A DNA stretch of 64,000 nucleotides from Prionace glauca. Lineage: Eukaryota; Chordata; Chondrichthyes; Carcharhiniformes; Carcharhinidae. The notes beneath the pieces are model-generated. The model worked only from the letters and a program-made list of their open reading frames with translations, made no database searches and was not told the DNA's origin. Shown here one piece after another: positions 22,846 to 33,875 of this stretch. Position numbers and translations under genes: made by a program. The stretch lies in assembly GCA_037974335.1 (NCBI GenBank), contig CM075760.1:23359538-23423537 (forward strand), given 5' to 3'. Each line of letters starts with the position of its first letter. Within the stretch, counting starts at the first letter, position 1.

Positions 22846-23347
22846 AGCAACCCCCTCCCACTGCCCCCCTCCCAACCAAATACCTGTTTCCTCTTGGAGC
22901 TCTGACCCTGCTGCTATTGTGTGAGTTGATTTTTCTAATCAGATCTGTTGTTTTTAACAATTTCTTCACACCATGTAGTTTGTGAGTGATCTTTGTTCAT
23001 AGCCGCTCAGTGTCATAGAACATAGAACATTCCAGCGCAGTACAGGCCCTTTGGCCCTCGATGTTGTGCCGACCAGTGGAACCAATCTAATGACCCTCTA
23101 ACCTGAACTATTCCAAAGTTACCCATATGCCCATCCACTGACCATTTGAACGCCCTTAAAGTTAGCGAGTCCACAACTGCTGCAGGCAGGGCATTCCATA
23201 CCCTTACTACCCTCTGAGTGAAGAACTACCCTCGGAGTAAAGAGCGTCAGAGCTCCCAACATGAGCAGGCTGGTTCGACCGGGTTGAACCTAGCAGTCGG
23301 CGCTCCGTTTTTACAAACGACACCATATCCTGGTACAGACAGAACTC
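22846..23347 (+). pseudogene. V3': V segment relic (copy of V3)
   Basis: Leader 22,846-22,921 region (MKQPPPTAP...GALTLLLL, donor GTGAGT), uninterrupted leader intron, acceptor at 23,000, a few V bases, CR1-like insert 23,013-23,235, then a V6-like FR1/FR2 remnant to 23,347 and a SINE tail at 23,348-23,440. It shows the state of V3 before the extra LINE entered copy 1. Confidence 0.85.
23013..23235 (-). mobile_element. CR1-like LINE 3' end inside V3'
   Basis: Same insertion as at 10,655 in copy 1, starting CATAGAACATAGAACATT. Confidence 0.75.
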
Positions 23348-23440
23348 CCATTCGCCTGATAAAGGGGCAGCGCTCCGAAAGCTAGTGGTTTGTGCTACCA
23401 AATAAATCTATTGGACTTTAATTTGGTGTTATGAGACTTC
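23348..23440 (+). mobile_element. SINE tail (copy of 10,996)
   Basis: GGGGCAGCGCTCCGAAAGCT and TTGGACTTTAATTTGGTGTT, as in copy 1. Confidence 0.75.
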
Positions 23441-24149
23441 AAACACTGACAGGGACTACTTTGTTTTGTATCGGTATTGCTATATCAAACAATATCGATA
23501 TAAAATGTTCTGGTTGCAAGTAACATGATGGACTTAAAACACGTTTTATTATTTATCACAATGAAACTTGCAGATTAATCAGTTGTTGAATGGGGAGGCA
23601 AGATATATTTCCCTGTCTGAAAGAGGATTTCATAAACTACAAAGTTACAAAGTGAGGGAACATGAAATGGAAATATCGCAGCCCATTCATTATTCCATCC
23701 CCTGTTATGAAGTAGATGTTTCAGCTAAACATTTATCCTCTCCCGTATCATAGCTGCTATCCCAAACATGATTGAAAACAAACCATTATGTTGCTGTAAG
23801 GATGAATGCTGTCATTCTCCATGAGGAAACAGAGCCATCAAGACTCAGGGGACCGGTCGTTGCCTGAAATGACGGCTGAAAAGGAATGTAATCCTTTGTA
23901 CTGGGATGACCAAATTCACTTTTGTGCTATTGTCCTTCCGCCAAGAGGCCGAATTGGAAATGAATGAACTGTGAGTTCATTGCTTGAATTGGAGATCAAA
24001 GGAGCTTGAAACCAATTGGATGTTATCTGATGATGTTTTCAGTAGTGAACCAATCAACGTCGGCCCGGATATGACTCAACCTCTTCCCAGCTCTTGACTA
24101 AAACACTTCAACACATTCTGGTCAAATCCGCTTCCAGCTCTCTGCAAAC

Positions 24150-25072
24150 ATGTCTCCTGTTACTTTATATGTATTCATCATAGCGACTGTTCTTTTAATC
24201 GGTAGGTTCACAAATTGCTCAATTCCGTGTTATACATCATTACCACATAATATATTCTGTCAGGCGGTTCGCTCAATGAAAGTGGGAGTGGCTGGGTTAT
24301 CAGGGAATGGATTGATCACAACATCGAAAAATTATCAGGATCTCGCTGGTCTCAACGCTAAGCATTGTTGGTATTAGGCACAATTCCCCCTTGGAATGAG
24401 AATGAGTTGGGCTCAGATTGAAGCTCCTCTGATACCAGTGGATGAGTTTGGCAAACACCACATTTCAAACAGACAGACCGTGAGCTGTTTCCAGTTATAG
24501 GGACTGAAGGCGAGGAACTGATCTCTTTAGAAAGAACAGAATGTTTATGGTGGAAGTTTTATTTAAACGCTACAAACACCTCCTCTTTCCAGCGGCTGAA
24601 CTGTGAAATATATATGTTGTTGTGCTGTGTGATTTCTTTCTGAGATTATTGTTCAAGAATACGGCAGATTCTGGGGGTGAGGGATGGGGTTGGGGGGTTC
24701 GGGGTGGGGTTGGGGGCAGGGTGAAATCGCATTGTTTAGTTTAATATTTCTTTGCGTTCTTACAGGACATTGTGGAGGAGATTCTGTTTCACAGACACCG
24801 GCTGCAGTCACCGTCACTGAAGGAGATGTTGTTCAGTTACTCTGTAATTACACAGCTACAAGTACTGGCAATCTTTATTTATTCTGGTACCGACAGCATT
24901 CCAGCGGGTCCATGGAGTTTCTGCTGAAGAGATATAGATACAGCGACAAAACAGAGACATCGCCAGGGGACCGTTTTACAGCGGAGCTCAATGAAACAAC
25001 CCGCACCGTCCCGCTGCAAGTGTCTAAAACAGAGCTGACAGACTCCGGGGTGTATTACTGCGCACTGAGACC
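24150..25072 (+). CDS. V4': TCR alpha/delta-type V segment
   Basis: Leader exon 24,150-24,201 (MSPVTLYVFIIATVLLIG), acceptor cag at 24,765, V exon 24,766-25,072. FR1 is identical to V4. CDR1 is STGNLY instead of SGSIAY. CDR2 is KRYRYSDKTET, two residues longer than in V4 (RRDRYNTEI). FR3 differs at one residue (VPLQ against VPLK). End YYCALR. Open, with a good signal. The clustering of changes in the antigen-contact loops, against near-identical introns, suggests selection for diversity or gene conversion. Confidence 0.95.
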
Positions 25073-25111
25073 CACAGAGACACAGAGCTGGGCTGAACCT
25101 GTACAAAAACA
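25073..25111 (+). promoter_or_regulatory. V4' recombination signal, 23-bp spacer
   Basis: Heptamer CACAGAG as in V4, 23-bp spacer, nonamer ACAAAAACA at 25,103-25,111. Confidence 0.92.
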
Positions 25112-25898
25112 CTCAGAGCCTCACGCAACGTAACGGAGCGTGAGGCAAACTTTGGATCAGAGTGAGTCTGAAATGGAACCTGAAATCGTAGCGATTTCTC
25201 ATTTTTTACTGAGAATATTTTTATGAATAACAAATATATTGCAAAATTAAAACACCGGGACACTTAAAAGAATGATCTTGAGAATATTTTTGTAAATTTT
25301 AATGTCCCGAAGTGTTTTATGTAATAAACACAGCAGCTATTTTTGGACTCACAATGATATTATTTCATTCAGTAATATTGTAGTGCTCTGGCTGTGTCAG
25401 TCATTGTGATTGGTGAACAGATACTGAACAGGATGTTTCTCTTGCTCTTTTTGGAAACAGTGACCATGTGGCACCTCCACCTGAGAGGGAAGACGGTACC
25501 CCAGATTTAACAGATCATCGAGAGGCTCACAGATCTGACGGTGCAGCATTTCTAAACACTGCGCTGTCTCCTCGGTAAATTCCCGGAGTGTTGTTCCGGA
25601 TAGACTGCCGGTTTCTCCTGGAGGGGAAAGAATCTCTGAAGGGACTGAAGACAGAATCCGGGAAGTCCCAGTGCGTGGTGACCATTCATTAACCTATTCT
25701 GGAAAAAAAACTGAAGTAACGAAAATGAAATTGAAACTAAACATTATTGGTTCCCGTGGAATCAGGAAGGCAATGAACGCAACCTGTGCAAACAGGTATC
25801 CCTCGAAAAAAGAGATCGTACTTTTAATGATGTAGCGCCTTTCACAGACTCCAGAGGTCAAATGGGACTTGCGAACCTAAGGAATTTCGTTTTCAGTG

Positions 25899-26015
25899 TA
25901 GAACATAGAACATTATAGTGCAGTACCGGCCCTTCCGCCCTCAATGTTGCGCCGGCCAGTGGGACCAATCTAATTACCCTCTAACCTAAACTATTCCCAT
26001 GTTATCCACATGCCC
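25899..26015 (-). mobile_element. CR1-like LINE 3' fragment, copy-2 specific
   Basis: About 120 bp starting TAGAACATAGAACATTATAG and ending near CATGCCCATAG. Copy 1 (13,520 region) is uninterrupted. It is the same subfamily as the 10,655 element. Confidence 0.8.
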
Positions 26016-27197
26016 ATAGTTGTGGTGATGTTACAAACTTCATCACCGCAGGAGGCAGTAAGAATTCTCAATCAGAAATTCTTATCACTCTGACCCTGGA
26101 GTAAAGGGATTGGGGAATTCAAATATGTGCCGGTTACATTGAACTTGTCGCAAATTTGAACCAAATAATGGACACCTCTCTCTCTCTTTCTGTCTTTTCA
26201 TCCATCCTCGCTCTCTTTCTGCTACATTGAGGAGCCATATTGATGATCTATATTGTCTTGAACGTCGTACTCAGGCTACCCAATGACATTAGGATACAAC
26301 GCTCTATAGAGTTCACTCTCTAAGTCCCCTGTTCCCACCTCATCCTCCAGGCATCATGCCTTGACGTGGCGCTAGGTGACCACAGATTTCCATTAGATTG
26401 CTCATGATTATGCCTGACAAATTACTGCAGTGGCTTTCATTACCTCCTGCAGTATGAGTGACCAGGAACCTGTTCTGTTCTCACCACCTGTTATTAGGCA
26501 TACTGGAAGAATTCAGACCCTAATATTCAACACTTGGTGACAAGGAGAACACAGCTCTGTTGCCAAAAGACCACAAAGCAGTTTCGAACCCAAAGCTTCT
26601 TGTCCAGAAGACCTGCTTCAGTGCCCGGTATTCCATAATTGACATAAAAGCTATTGCTCTAAATACACTGCGGTTTGCGGTGTTGAGGCGCGCAGATATT
26701 TCCTGTAACACCTGCTGTCACCTGTAACAGGGGGAACTGACGGTTCTACAAGGTTTAACTAAAGGGAACGTCATCAGTGAAGCAATGATCCTCTATGTTG
26801 TTCTCGAATATTGTTACATGATATCACTGGATTTATATTGCAACAGTTTATTATGGTTTTTTTTACATCTATGTTACTATTCTATATCTGATACGTTTGT
26901 TATTGTTTTCATTTTTCTCCATTTGCTGCTTCATATTGATACAAGATCATTTGTCTCAGTTTTATGATGAGTCAAGGAGTAATTTGTATATTTCTAATGT
27001 GAGTTTTTCTGCAAGTTCTATTAATAGAAACATTCAAATATATTGTTTTAATTCCATCATATAACTCGCAAGAAAAACTTGTTATATCGATTTTGATTGA
27101 ACCACGTTCTCTTCTAAAGACCATGGGATGTTTGTCTCCACAGTGCCCATGTCGAGTGAGTTACTGTACCGGCTTTGCATCTCTCTGTTTCACAGTG

Positions 27198-27540
27198 CCT
27201 CAACTGCACTTTATCCACCGCAGCAGCTGACAGTTCGACCGTGTTAACGCTGAGACCGATGTATCCTTTCTCACTGCCTACGATACTTTAAACCTTCCCT
27301 CAGCTGTTTCATCTCTGAATATGGAAACGACTTTCTCTGGAGCTTGATCGGTGAATTGCCGGTACCAAAATACAAACTCATTCCCAGTAACAGCAATATT
27401 GTGATGAAGAGAGATGGTCTGTCCTTGATGTACCCGATACATTGATATGTGAAGTGTCTTCGAGTGACAATGAACATCTGTCAAAACATGAACAAAGTTA
27501 ACATAAAGATACATACAGGGCTAATTAAATAAAGCTCTTA
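27198..27540 (-). pseudogene. V5': V segment relic (copy of V5)
   Basis: V exon 27,198-27,477. It shares the first-Cys-to-His change (ISLHHNIAVT) with V5, keeps FVFWYRQFTDQAPEKVV and GRFKVS, then loses frame in FR3. The heptamer is CACTGTG and the nonamer ACAGTAACT (27,182-27,190). It was inactivated before duplication, with further damage after. Confidence 0.85.
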
Positions 27541-27953
27541 TGCATATTGGCTAAAAAAGTTAACTAACGGTCTATCCACCTATCTGTCTGTCTGCGTCTA
27601 ACTGTCAACATATCTACCTCTTATCAATCTGAATATTTACCTATGTCCTTGTTGATCTATCTTTTTCTCGATTATCCAGATACTTGATAGGCAGATTTTT
27701 CTGCCTTTCTCTTTAATTTGCTTGTGGAACAACGGAACAGTTTTGTTTTTAAACTTAATACGCTTCGATACTCTGCATCTTTAAAGACAACTTTAGGATG
27801 TTAGAACGCTATCTAGATTGAAAATTAAATGTGCGAAAGTAACATTGAAGAATATTAATGGCATTTCTGGTTTGCAGAAAACTTAAAAGTGTAGCGGAGA
27901 CAGGGCAGTGAACTGAATATCACAACAGGGGATCCGCTCTTTGTCTCACTGTG

Positions 27954-28379
27954 TCTGCTTCGCACAGAGATACATTCCGGAGAACAGGACCGCGGTCCCA
28001 TCTCTAGACATGGTGAAGGAATTCTTTATTCGGTCAAAGGACTGTATATCGTCCTTCGGTCACATTCCCCTCGTAAATGGAGGCGAGAATTGTTGGAGGT
28101 CCTCTCAGTGTTTGTCTGTACCAGGCTACTGTATGACCTGGAGCAACAGAGAGCCGACACTTGAGTTCAACCCGCTCCCCTTCCCGAGACACGACCTCCT
28201 CACGATGGGAGCTCTGATCCTCACACTGAACGTCTGCGAACGGAAGGAAATCAATCTCTAACTACACGGTATGAAGGGATTGTTAAAATAATCCGTCTGC
28301 GTAAATCAATAAACTCACACAATATCAGCAGCATCAGAGCTCCAACTGGAAGTAGCTCTTTGCGGGGGTTTCTCTTCAT
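27954..28379 (-). pseudogene. V6': V segment relic (copy of V6)
   Basis: Leader 28,319-28,379 (MKRNPRKELLPVGALMLLIL) and V exon 27,954-28,233. The first Cys and FR2 AWYRQTLRGPP are intact, with the canonical Tyr that V6 has lost. A 2-bp deletion in FR3 breaks the frame and gives a stop. The heptamer CACAGTG remains (27,947-27,953), but the nonamer has decayed to GTGATATTC. V6 and V6' have thus taken opposite fates since duplication. Confidence 0.88.
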
Positions 28380-28731
28380 GATTGATGAAGATACACAAGA
28401 GCATCAATCAGGATCTACTCTCTAAACTGGGACTTGCAGCCGAGGCCCAGACTCTGAATGTTGGGGAGGGAGAGGAGGGGCGAGAGCTTCACATTCCCCC
28501 ATTCAATGTGAGACCGAAGGGCCACACTATCACCGATTGGATAATTATGGGATATCGGTATCTGACGTTTCTCACGGTGCCACTCAGCAATTGGCTGTTT
28601 CTCAACCCAGAAACCACTTGAACCGTCACTGCTTCCGAGCATCTCCTTCCTCACTGCAGCAACAAAGTAAATTGTTTTGCAATAATTGTGCTGTGGCGTC
28701 TTTCTAATTGAAAAGAGCCGTTCATAATCTT

Positions 28732-29070
28732 ACAAGATAATGAAGGGACTAGATAGGGTAGAGGTAGATTCTTTCTACTTAGAAAGGAAACCAGATCTAG
28801 GGGGCACAGCCTCAAAATAAGGGAGGGGGACAGTTTAGAGGGTGGTGAATCTCTGGAATTCGCTGCCCATTGAAATGGTGGAGGCTACCTCGTTGAATAT
28901 GTTTAAGTCACGGGTAGATAGATTTCTGATCGATAAGGGAATTAAGGGTTATGGGGAGCAGACGGGTAACTGGAACTGATCCACTTCAGATCTGCCATGA
29001 TCTTATTGAATGGCGGGGCAGGCTAGAAGGGCTAGATAGCCTATTCCTGCTCCTATTTCTGTTCTTATGA
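28732..29070 (+). mobile_element. CR1-clade LINE 3' end
   Basis: GTGGTGAATCTCTGGAATTC, the stretch GATAAGGGAATTAAGGGTTA, then the tail CATGATCTTATTGAATGGCG and a TTCTTATG terminus. It abuts the right edge of duplication copy 2. Confidence 0.88.
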
Positions 29071-29880
29071 CCTCACTCAGGAAACCGTTCCTATTAGCTT
29101 AGCGGTTGGACCCAGGAAATCTTCCAATTAGCAGGCTTGGATTTGGAGCCCTCTCCTGGCGGATTCTGCTCAATCCTTTTTTAGAAAGGGAATCCTGAGA
29201 GGTTTTCGGGTTTGTTAATTTACATACCAAAACACGAGCATCAAGTATCTTTTTCAGAGAGGTATAAATTAAAATTGGTGAGACTGAAGTATATTGTGAT
29301 AAACATTGACTGAACGTTGATGTTCAGGCAATGTTTATCACTATTTAGAAACCATAATATCACCATTTAGTGAGACTATCCAGATACTGGAGAAAGTAAA
29401 CTGGAATATTTCCACGGATTACAGCATTCAATGATCAGATGACTTGTGAAACTGAAATTGCTTTCTTTTATCAAATAATGAAACGAGTTTCTTAATTGCA
29501 CTGCTCAGATTTTTTTTTTAAATAAAATCACGCAGAACTGTTTTAATCAATATCTCATTCGATAATCCAAATATGCTGGTTTAAGAAAAGGAAAAACATA
29601 GGATAATCTTATTCCCTTCTGCACTGTCAGTTGTTCAAAGAATCCTGTCTGTGCGAAAAATAAGGGGATGAAAGATGACTTGGCGAACTCTTCCAAAGAG
29701 GCACAGATAGGATGAATGGCCTCATTCAGCGCTCCAAGGTTCGATGATTCTCATTGCTTCGTGTCCCAGCCGCTCTATTTATTGTTAGACACCTGAACAA
29801 TGAACAGGTGCGGGATGGTTAGACACCTTTGTAGATTCAACCGTCGCTATTTCCACTCCACCAGCTCCGAATGCAGCTGA
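29071..29880. other. Intergenic, no gene seen
   Basis: AT-rich unique sequence. The only feature noticed is a short inverted repeat around 29,300-29,345 (AAACATTGACTGAACGTTGA, then TTCAGGCAATGTTTATCA). Confidence 0.5.
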
Positions 29881-29959
29881 GAGTCACCGCACACTTTGTT
29901 CAATATTGAGTCGCCGTATCCCCTCCCCACAACTTCCGTCTGCGACTTTCACCCTGACC

Positions 29960-30128
29960 CGATTGTGTGATTGGATAGATTGCTGCCGCTACTCCATTCC
30001 TCTCATTGGTTGGATCAGCAGTGCAGTGGGACGGGCATCTGTATTTCTATCTCTGACACAGGATTTCTCTCACTGCAGAGTTGCAGACTGAGGAAGGATC
30101 ATGGTGAACTATCTCACTCCGATCCTCA
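29960..30128 (+). promoter_or_regulatory. Orphan V promoter and leader-like exon
   Basis: Two inverted CCAAT boxes (GATTGG, CATTGGTTGG) precede a short exon 30,101-30,128 (MVNYLTPIL, donor GTACGT). No plus-strand V exon follows before the minus-strand V8. It is probably a relic whose V exon was lost. The leader is only 9 codons long, so the call is tentative. Confidence 0.35.
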
Positions 30129-30435
30129 GTACGTTCTAATCATATAGACACCATGCACCGGCTGTGATAAATGGGACACACAGATTAGAGAATGAGAATG
30201 TGTTGCTCATTAATTCAGAAAGACAGGAAAAGATTATGAAAATACAAAATGTGAGTGAGGGCATAATAAATTGATTTGAGAAATTACTTTGCAATATAAA
30301 TGAAAGTTATAACGTACCTAAAACAATTCCTCTGTTGCTGCTCACTTGTTCATATTGAATGTTGTGTTGTGTTATTTTAGTGGCGACTCTGAACTCTCAA
30401 AGGCTAAATAATTGCTTGTGTTTATTAGTGCGGGC

Positions 30436-30449
30436 GCGCCCTCTGCTGA
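30436..30449 (-). promoter_or_regulatory. CTCF-like motif 3' of V8 signal
   Basis: On the minus strand TCAGCAGAGGGCGC, 13 of 14 CTCF core positions, 25 bp beyond the V8 nonamer. An almost identical block follows V15 at 53,566. Confidence 0.5.
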
Positions 30450-30474
30450 TCACTGACTGGAACTCCCAGTCTGG

Positions 30475-30514
30475 GGTTTTTGTCCGGGGTTCGCGATATC
30501 TCTGCACCACTGTG
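30475..30514 (-). promoter_or_regulatory. V8 recombination signal, 24-bp spacer
   Basis: Heptamer CACAGTG (30,508-30,514) and nonamer ACAAAAACC (30,475-30,483) are perfect, and 24 bp separate them. Confidence 0.9.
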
Positions 30515-30939
30515 GGCTCCAATGGCACAGAAATACACGGCGCTGTCAGAGAGAAAGGTTCCGGCGATATTTAAAAGGACCGTTTTGTTTCCTTTGTGCA
30601 AAACAGCAGAAAATCTATCCGGAGAATTTTCAGACGTGCCTCCCGTGCCATATATCGTCAATAAATGTTTCGGAGCTTCCCCGGGAGACTGAATGTACCA
30701 GAAGGGAGTCACAGCACCAGCTATCGAGTAACGGCAGTGCAGTGTTGTGCTCTGTCGATCCTGAACCGTTAATTCAGGGGGATCTTGGGACACTTCATCT
30801 TTGCCACTGGTTCCTGCAACAAGTTGCAAAATCTATTAAATATCTGGTGGAGAACGCTGGAAACAGACAGTGACTATTTAAACACAAACTCACCGGACAA
30901 CAAAACCAACAGTATTAGTAAAGAACATTGGGAGAACAT
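30515..30939 (-). CDS. V8: TCR alpha/delta-type V segment
   Basis: Leader exon 30,894-30,939 (MFSQCSLLILLVLLSG, donor GTGAGT), V exon 30,515-30,813 after acceptor gttgcag. Mature TSGKDEVSQDPPELTVQDRQ, first Cys in LHCRYSIAG, FR2 PFWYIQSPGEAPKHLL (the WYIQ variant), CDR2 YGTGGTSE, FR3 RFSAVLHKGNKTVLLNI, end SDSAVYFCAIG. The upstream minus strand has CCAATCC, AACGTC and ATATAAAAT within 160 bp, a plausible promoter. Open, with a good signal: functional by inspection. V7, V11, V14 and V15 belong to the same subgroup. Confidence 0.93.
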
Positions 30940-31014
30940 GCTTCCTGCTTACGTATTCCACAAAAATCAGCAGAACTGTAAAATTATTTCAACTCTTGTG
31001 CTCTGATGTGAAGA

Positions 31015-31100
31015 AGTAATTTTATATCATGAGCAGTCCTCATTTATTGGGAGTCTAAGAGACGTTACCCAATGACAGGATTGGCTTGTTGCGCAGTGTT
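31015..31100 (-). promoter_or_regulatory. Putative V8 promoter
   Basis: Reading the minus strand: AAGCCAATCC, CATTGGGTAACGTCTC and then GATATAAAAT, about 80-160 bp 5' of the V8 start codon. A CCAAT plus CGTC half-CRE plus TATA layout fits a TCR V promoter. Confidence 0.45.
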
Positions 31101-31355
31101 GTCAATCACTGGCCACTGAACAACATTGGTTGTAGCCCAATGACTTTATCTGACTGCTTCTCTGTTTGCTCATGGCTATCTTCCTCTGTGCCTCCGGTTC
31201 TCTGTTCGCCTCAATGTTCTTCTGGCACTCTCAATATTTTGTCCTCTAGTGTCTGTCCCCTCTCTCTGTGTCTCAGATCCTCTCTCTCCCCCAACCGCTT
31301 TCCAGGAAAGCGTAGAATTTCTCACAGTCTCCCGTTTCAATAAATTCTCCAAGTC

Positions 31356-31369
31356 CCATTAGGGGGCAG
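31356..31369 (+). promoter_or_regulatory. CTCF-like motif 5' of V8
   Basis: CCATTAGGGGGCAG, 13 of 14 CTCF core positions, in otherwise plain sequence 0.4 kb 5' of V8. Confidence 0.45.
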
Positions 31370-31571
31370 CTGACAGTTAGACAAAATATCATAACGACAA
31401 GTCTGAGAAAAGTCTAAAATTGAAGCACGTGCACTGAAATCCGGTGATCTGTCAGATAAATGTGTGTTAGAAGTGAAATTTACATCCCTTCGATGTGTGC
31501 AGACAGCTTTATTAAGAGTTCGAATCTTATCAGTATTGCTGTGGTTTCAAATTTTGTTACACAAATCAGTT

Positions 31572-33486
31572 TATCATGTTAAACTATGAAGCTGGGCTAG
31601 CGCATAATATAAAAAAGGATAGCAAGAGTTTTTATAAATATATAAAAAGGAAGAGGCTGGCTAGGGTGAACATTGGTCCTTTAGAGGATGAGAAAGGGGA
31701 CCTAGTGGTAGGGGATGGGGATATGGCTCAGGTATTGAATAACTTTTTTGTTTCCGTCTTCACGGAGGAGGATGTGAATAATTTGCCGGGTGTTAGCGAT
31801 GGAAAGGTGGTAGGACTGGAGGGTCTTAATGACATTACTGTTACTAGAGAGGCGGTGCTCGACAAACTGGAGGCGCTGATTGTGGACAAGTCCCCAGGAC
31901 CGGATGGAATGCATCCGAGGGTTCTGAAAGAAATGGCGGAGGTTATAGTGGATGCCTTGGTGGTTATTTTCCAGACGTCGCTGGATTCCGGAGAAGTGCC
32001 GGAAGATTGGAAAACGGCTAATGTTACGCCGTTGTTTAAGAAGGGTGCCAGGCAAAAGGCAGGGAATTATAGGCCGGTTAGTTTAACGTCTGTGGTAGGT
32101 AAAATGTTAGAATCCGTCATTAAAGAGGAAATTGTGAGGCATCTTGAAGGGAATTGCTTGATAGAGCAGACGCAGCACGGTTTCATTAAAGGGAAGTCGT
32201 GTCTGACAAATTTACTGGAATTCTATGAGGATGTGTCTAGGGCAGTGGATAGAGGAGAGGCGGTGGATGTGGTCTTTCTGGATTTTCAGAAGGTGTTTGA
32301 CAAACTACCTCAAAAGAGGTTATTGCAGAAGGTCAGGGGACATGGAGTTGGGGGTAAGGTGTTAGCGTGGATAGAGGATTGGTTGTCAAATAGGAGGCAG
32401 AGAGTGGGGGCCAACGGGTGCTATTCAGATTGGCGGATGGTGACTAGTGGAGTGCCCCGGGGGTCGGTTCTGGGGCCTCAGCTTTTTACCATTTATATAG
32501 ATGATCTGGAGGAGGGAACCAAGTGTAGGGTGTCGAAATTTGCGGATGACACCAAGATTGGGGGAACGGCAAATTGTGCGGAGGGTGTGGAGAGTCTGCA
32601 GAAGGATCTGGATAGGCTGGACGAATGGGCCAGGAAATGACAAATGGAATTTAATGTTGGCAAGTGTGAGGTGGTCCACTTTGGAAGGAAGAATGGTAGA
32701 AAGGACTATTACTTACGTGGCGAAAAACTGCAGCAGGCGACGGTGCAGAGGGACCTCGGGGTCCTTGTGCATGAGTCGCAAAAACCCAGCTTGCAGGTGC
32801 AGCAGGTGGTGAGGAAGGCGAATGGGATGCTGGCCTTCATAGCGAAGGAAATTGAATATAAAAGTAGGGAGGTCTTGCTGCAGCTGTATAGGGCATTGGT
32901 GAGGCCGCAGCTGGAGTACTGTGTGCAGTTTTGGGCGCCGCACCTGCGCAAAGATATTTTGGCCTTGGAGGGAGTGCAGAGGAGGTTTACTAGGCTGATA
33001 CCAGAGTTGAGGGGATTGAGCTATGAGGAGAGGCTGAATGAACTAGGCTTGTACTCGTTGGAGTTTAGAAGAATGAGGGGAGATCTCATTGAGACGTATA
33101 AGATAATGAATGGGATGGATAGGATAGAGGTGGAGAGACTCTTCCCGCTCAAAAAAGACAGTAGGACTAGGGGGCACAGCCTCAAGATAAAGGGGGGGCG
33201 GTTTAGAACAGAGTTGAGGAGGAATTTCTTCACTCAAAGGGTGGTGAATCTCTGAAATTCTCTCCCCGTTGAAGTGGTGGAGGCTGCCTCGCTAAATATT
33301 TTCGAGAAGCGGGTTGATGGGTTTTTGATAAGAGAAGGGATTAAGGGTTATGGGGAGAGGGCGGGAATGTGGAACTGAGCCACGACATCTCAGCCATGAT
33401 CTTATTGAATGGCGGGGCAGGCTCGAAGGGCCAGATGGACTACTCCTGCTCCTATTTCTTATGTTCTTATATGTTCTTATGTTCTT
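31572..33486 (+). mobile_element. CR1-clade LINE, 1.9-kb 5'-truncated copy
   Basis: It begins in the linker after the endonuclease ([14 protein letters not shown]) and contains the reverse transcriptase: [76 protein letters not shown] and FADDTKIGG. The C-terminal region and the tail with repeated TTATGTTC follow. Two Trp codons have become TGA (after MARK and before NSLPVEVV). The catalytic motif is FADD, with FLDFQ upstream. The copy is young-looking but dead. Confidence 0.95.
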
Positions 33487-33496
33487 CCGTTTCACA

Positions 33497-33822
33497 GAAC
33501 ATAAAACATGGAGCCCTACAGCGCAGAAAGAAGCCCTTTGAATCTACACCGAACACAATCCCACCCAAGCCCTACCTCCTTATCCCTACATATTATACCC
33601 ACTACTCCCTCTAACCGACACATCCCTGGACACGAAGGGGCAATTTCTTAGTATGGCCAATCAACCTAACGCGCACATCTTTGGACTGTGGGAGGAAACC
33701 CACGCAGGCACGAGAAGAATGTGCAAACTCCACGCAGGCAGTGATCCAAGCCAGGAATCGCACTCAGGCCCCGAGAGCTGTGAAGCAGCAGTCCTACCCA
33801 CTGGGCTACCGTGCCGCCCCAA
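33497..33822 (-). mobile_element. HE1-type tRNA-derived SINE
   Basis: On the minus strand the 5' end GGGGCGGCACGGTAGCCCAG and box B-like GGTTCG-type segment are diverged. Then comes the body with TTTCCTCCCACAGTCCAAAG and the 3' end with TGTGTTCGGTGTAGATTC. It lies about 10 bp after the LINE. Confidence 0.85.
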
Positions 33823-33875
33823 AAGCCTGGGACATTCAAAACAAGTATGGCAATTCATTGATGAGGATTCAAACT

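Larger units (their letters stand above)
18131..28731. repeat. Segmental duplication, copy 2 (10.6 kb)
   Basis: Collinear with 5,628-16,223. It lacks the CR1 fragment found in V3 and gained its own CR1-like insert at 25,899. It ends exactly where another CR1 3' fragment begins (28,732), so either the breakpoint or a later insertion coincides with that LINE. Confidence 0.95.
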
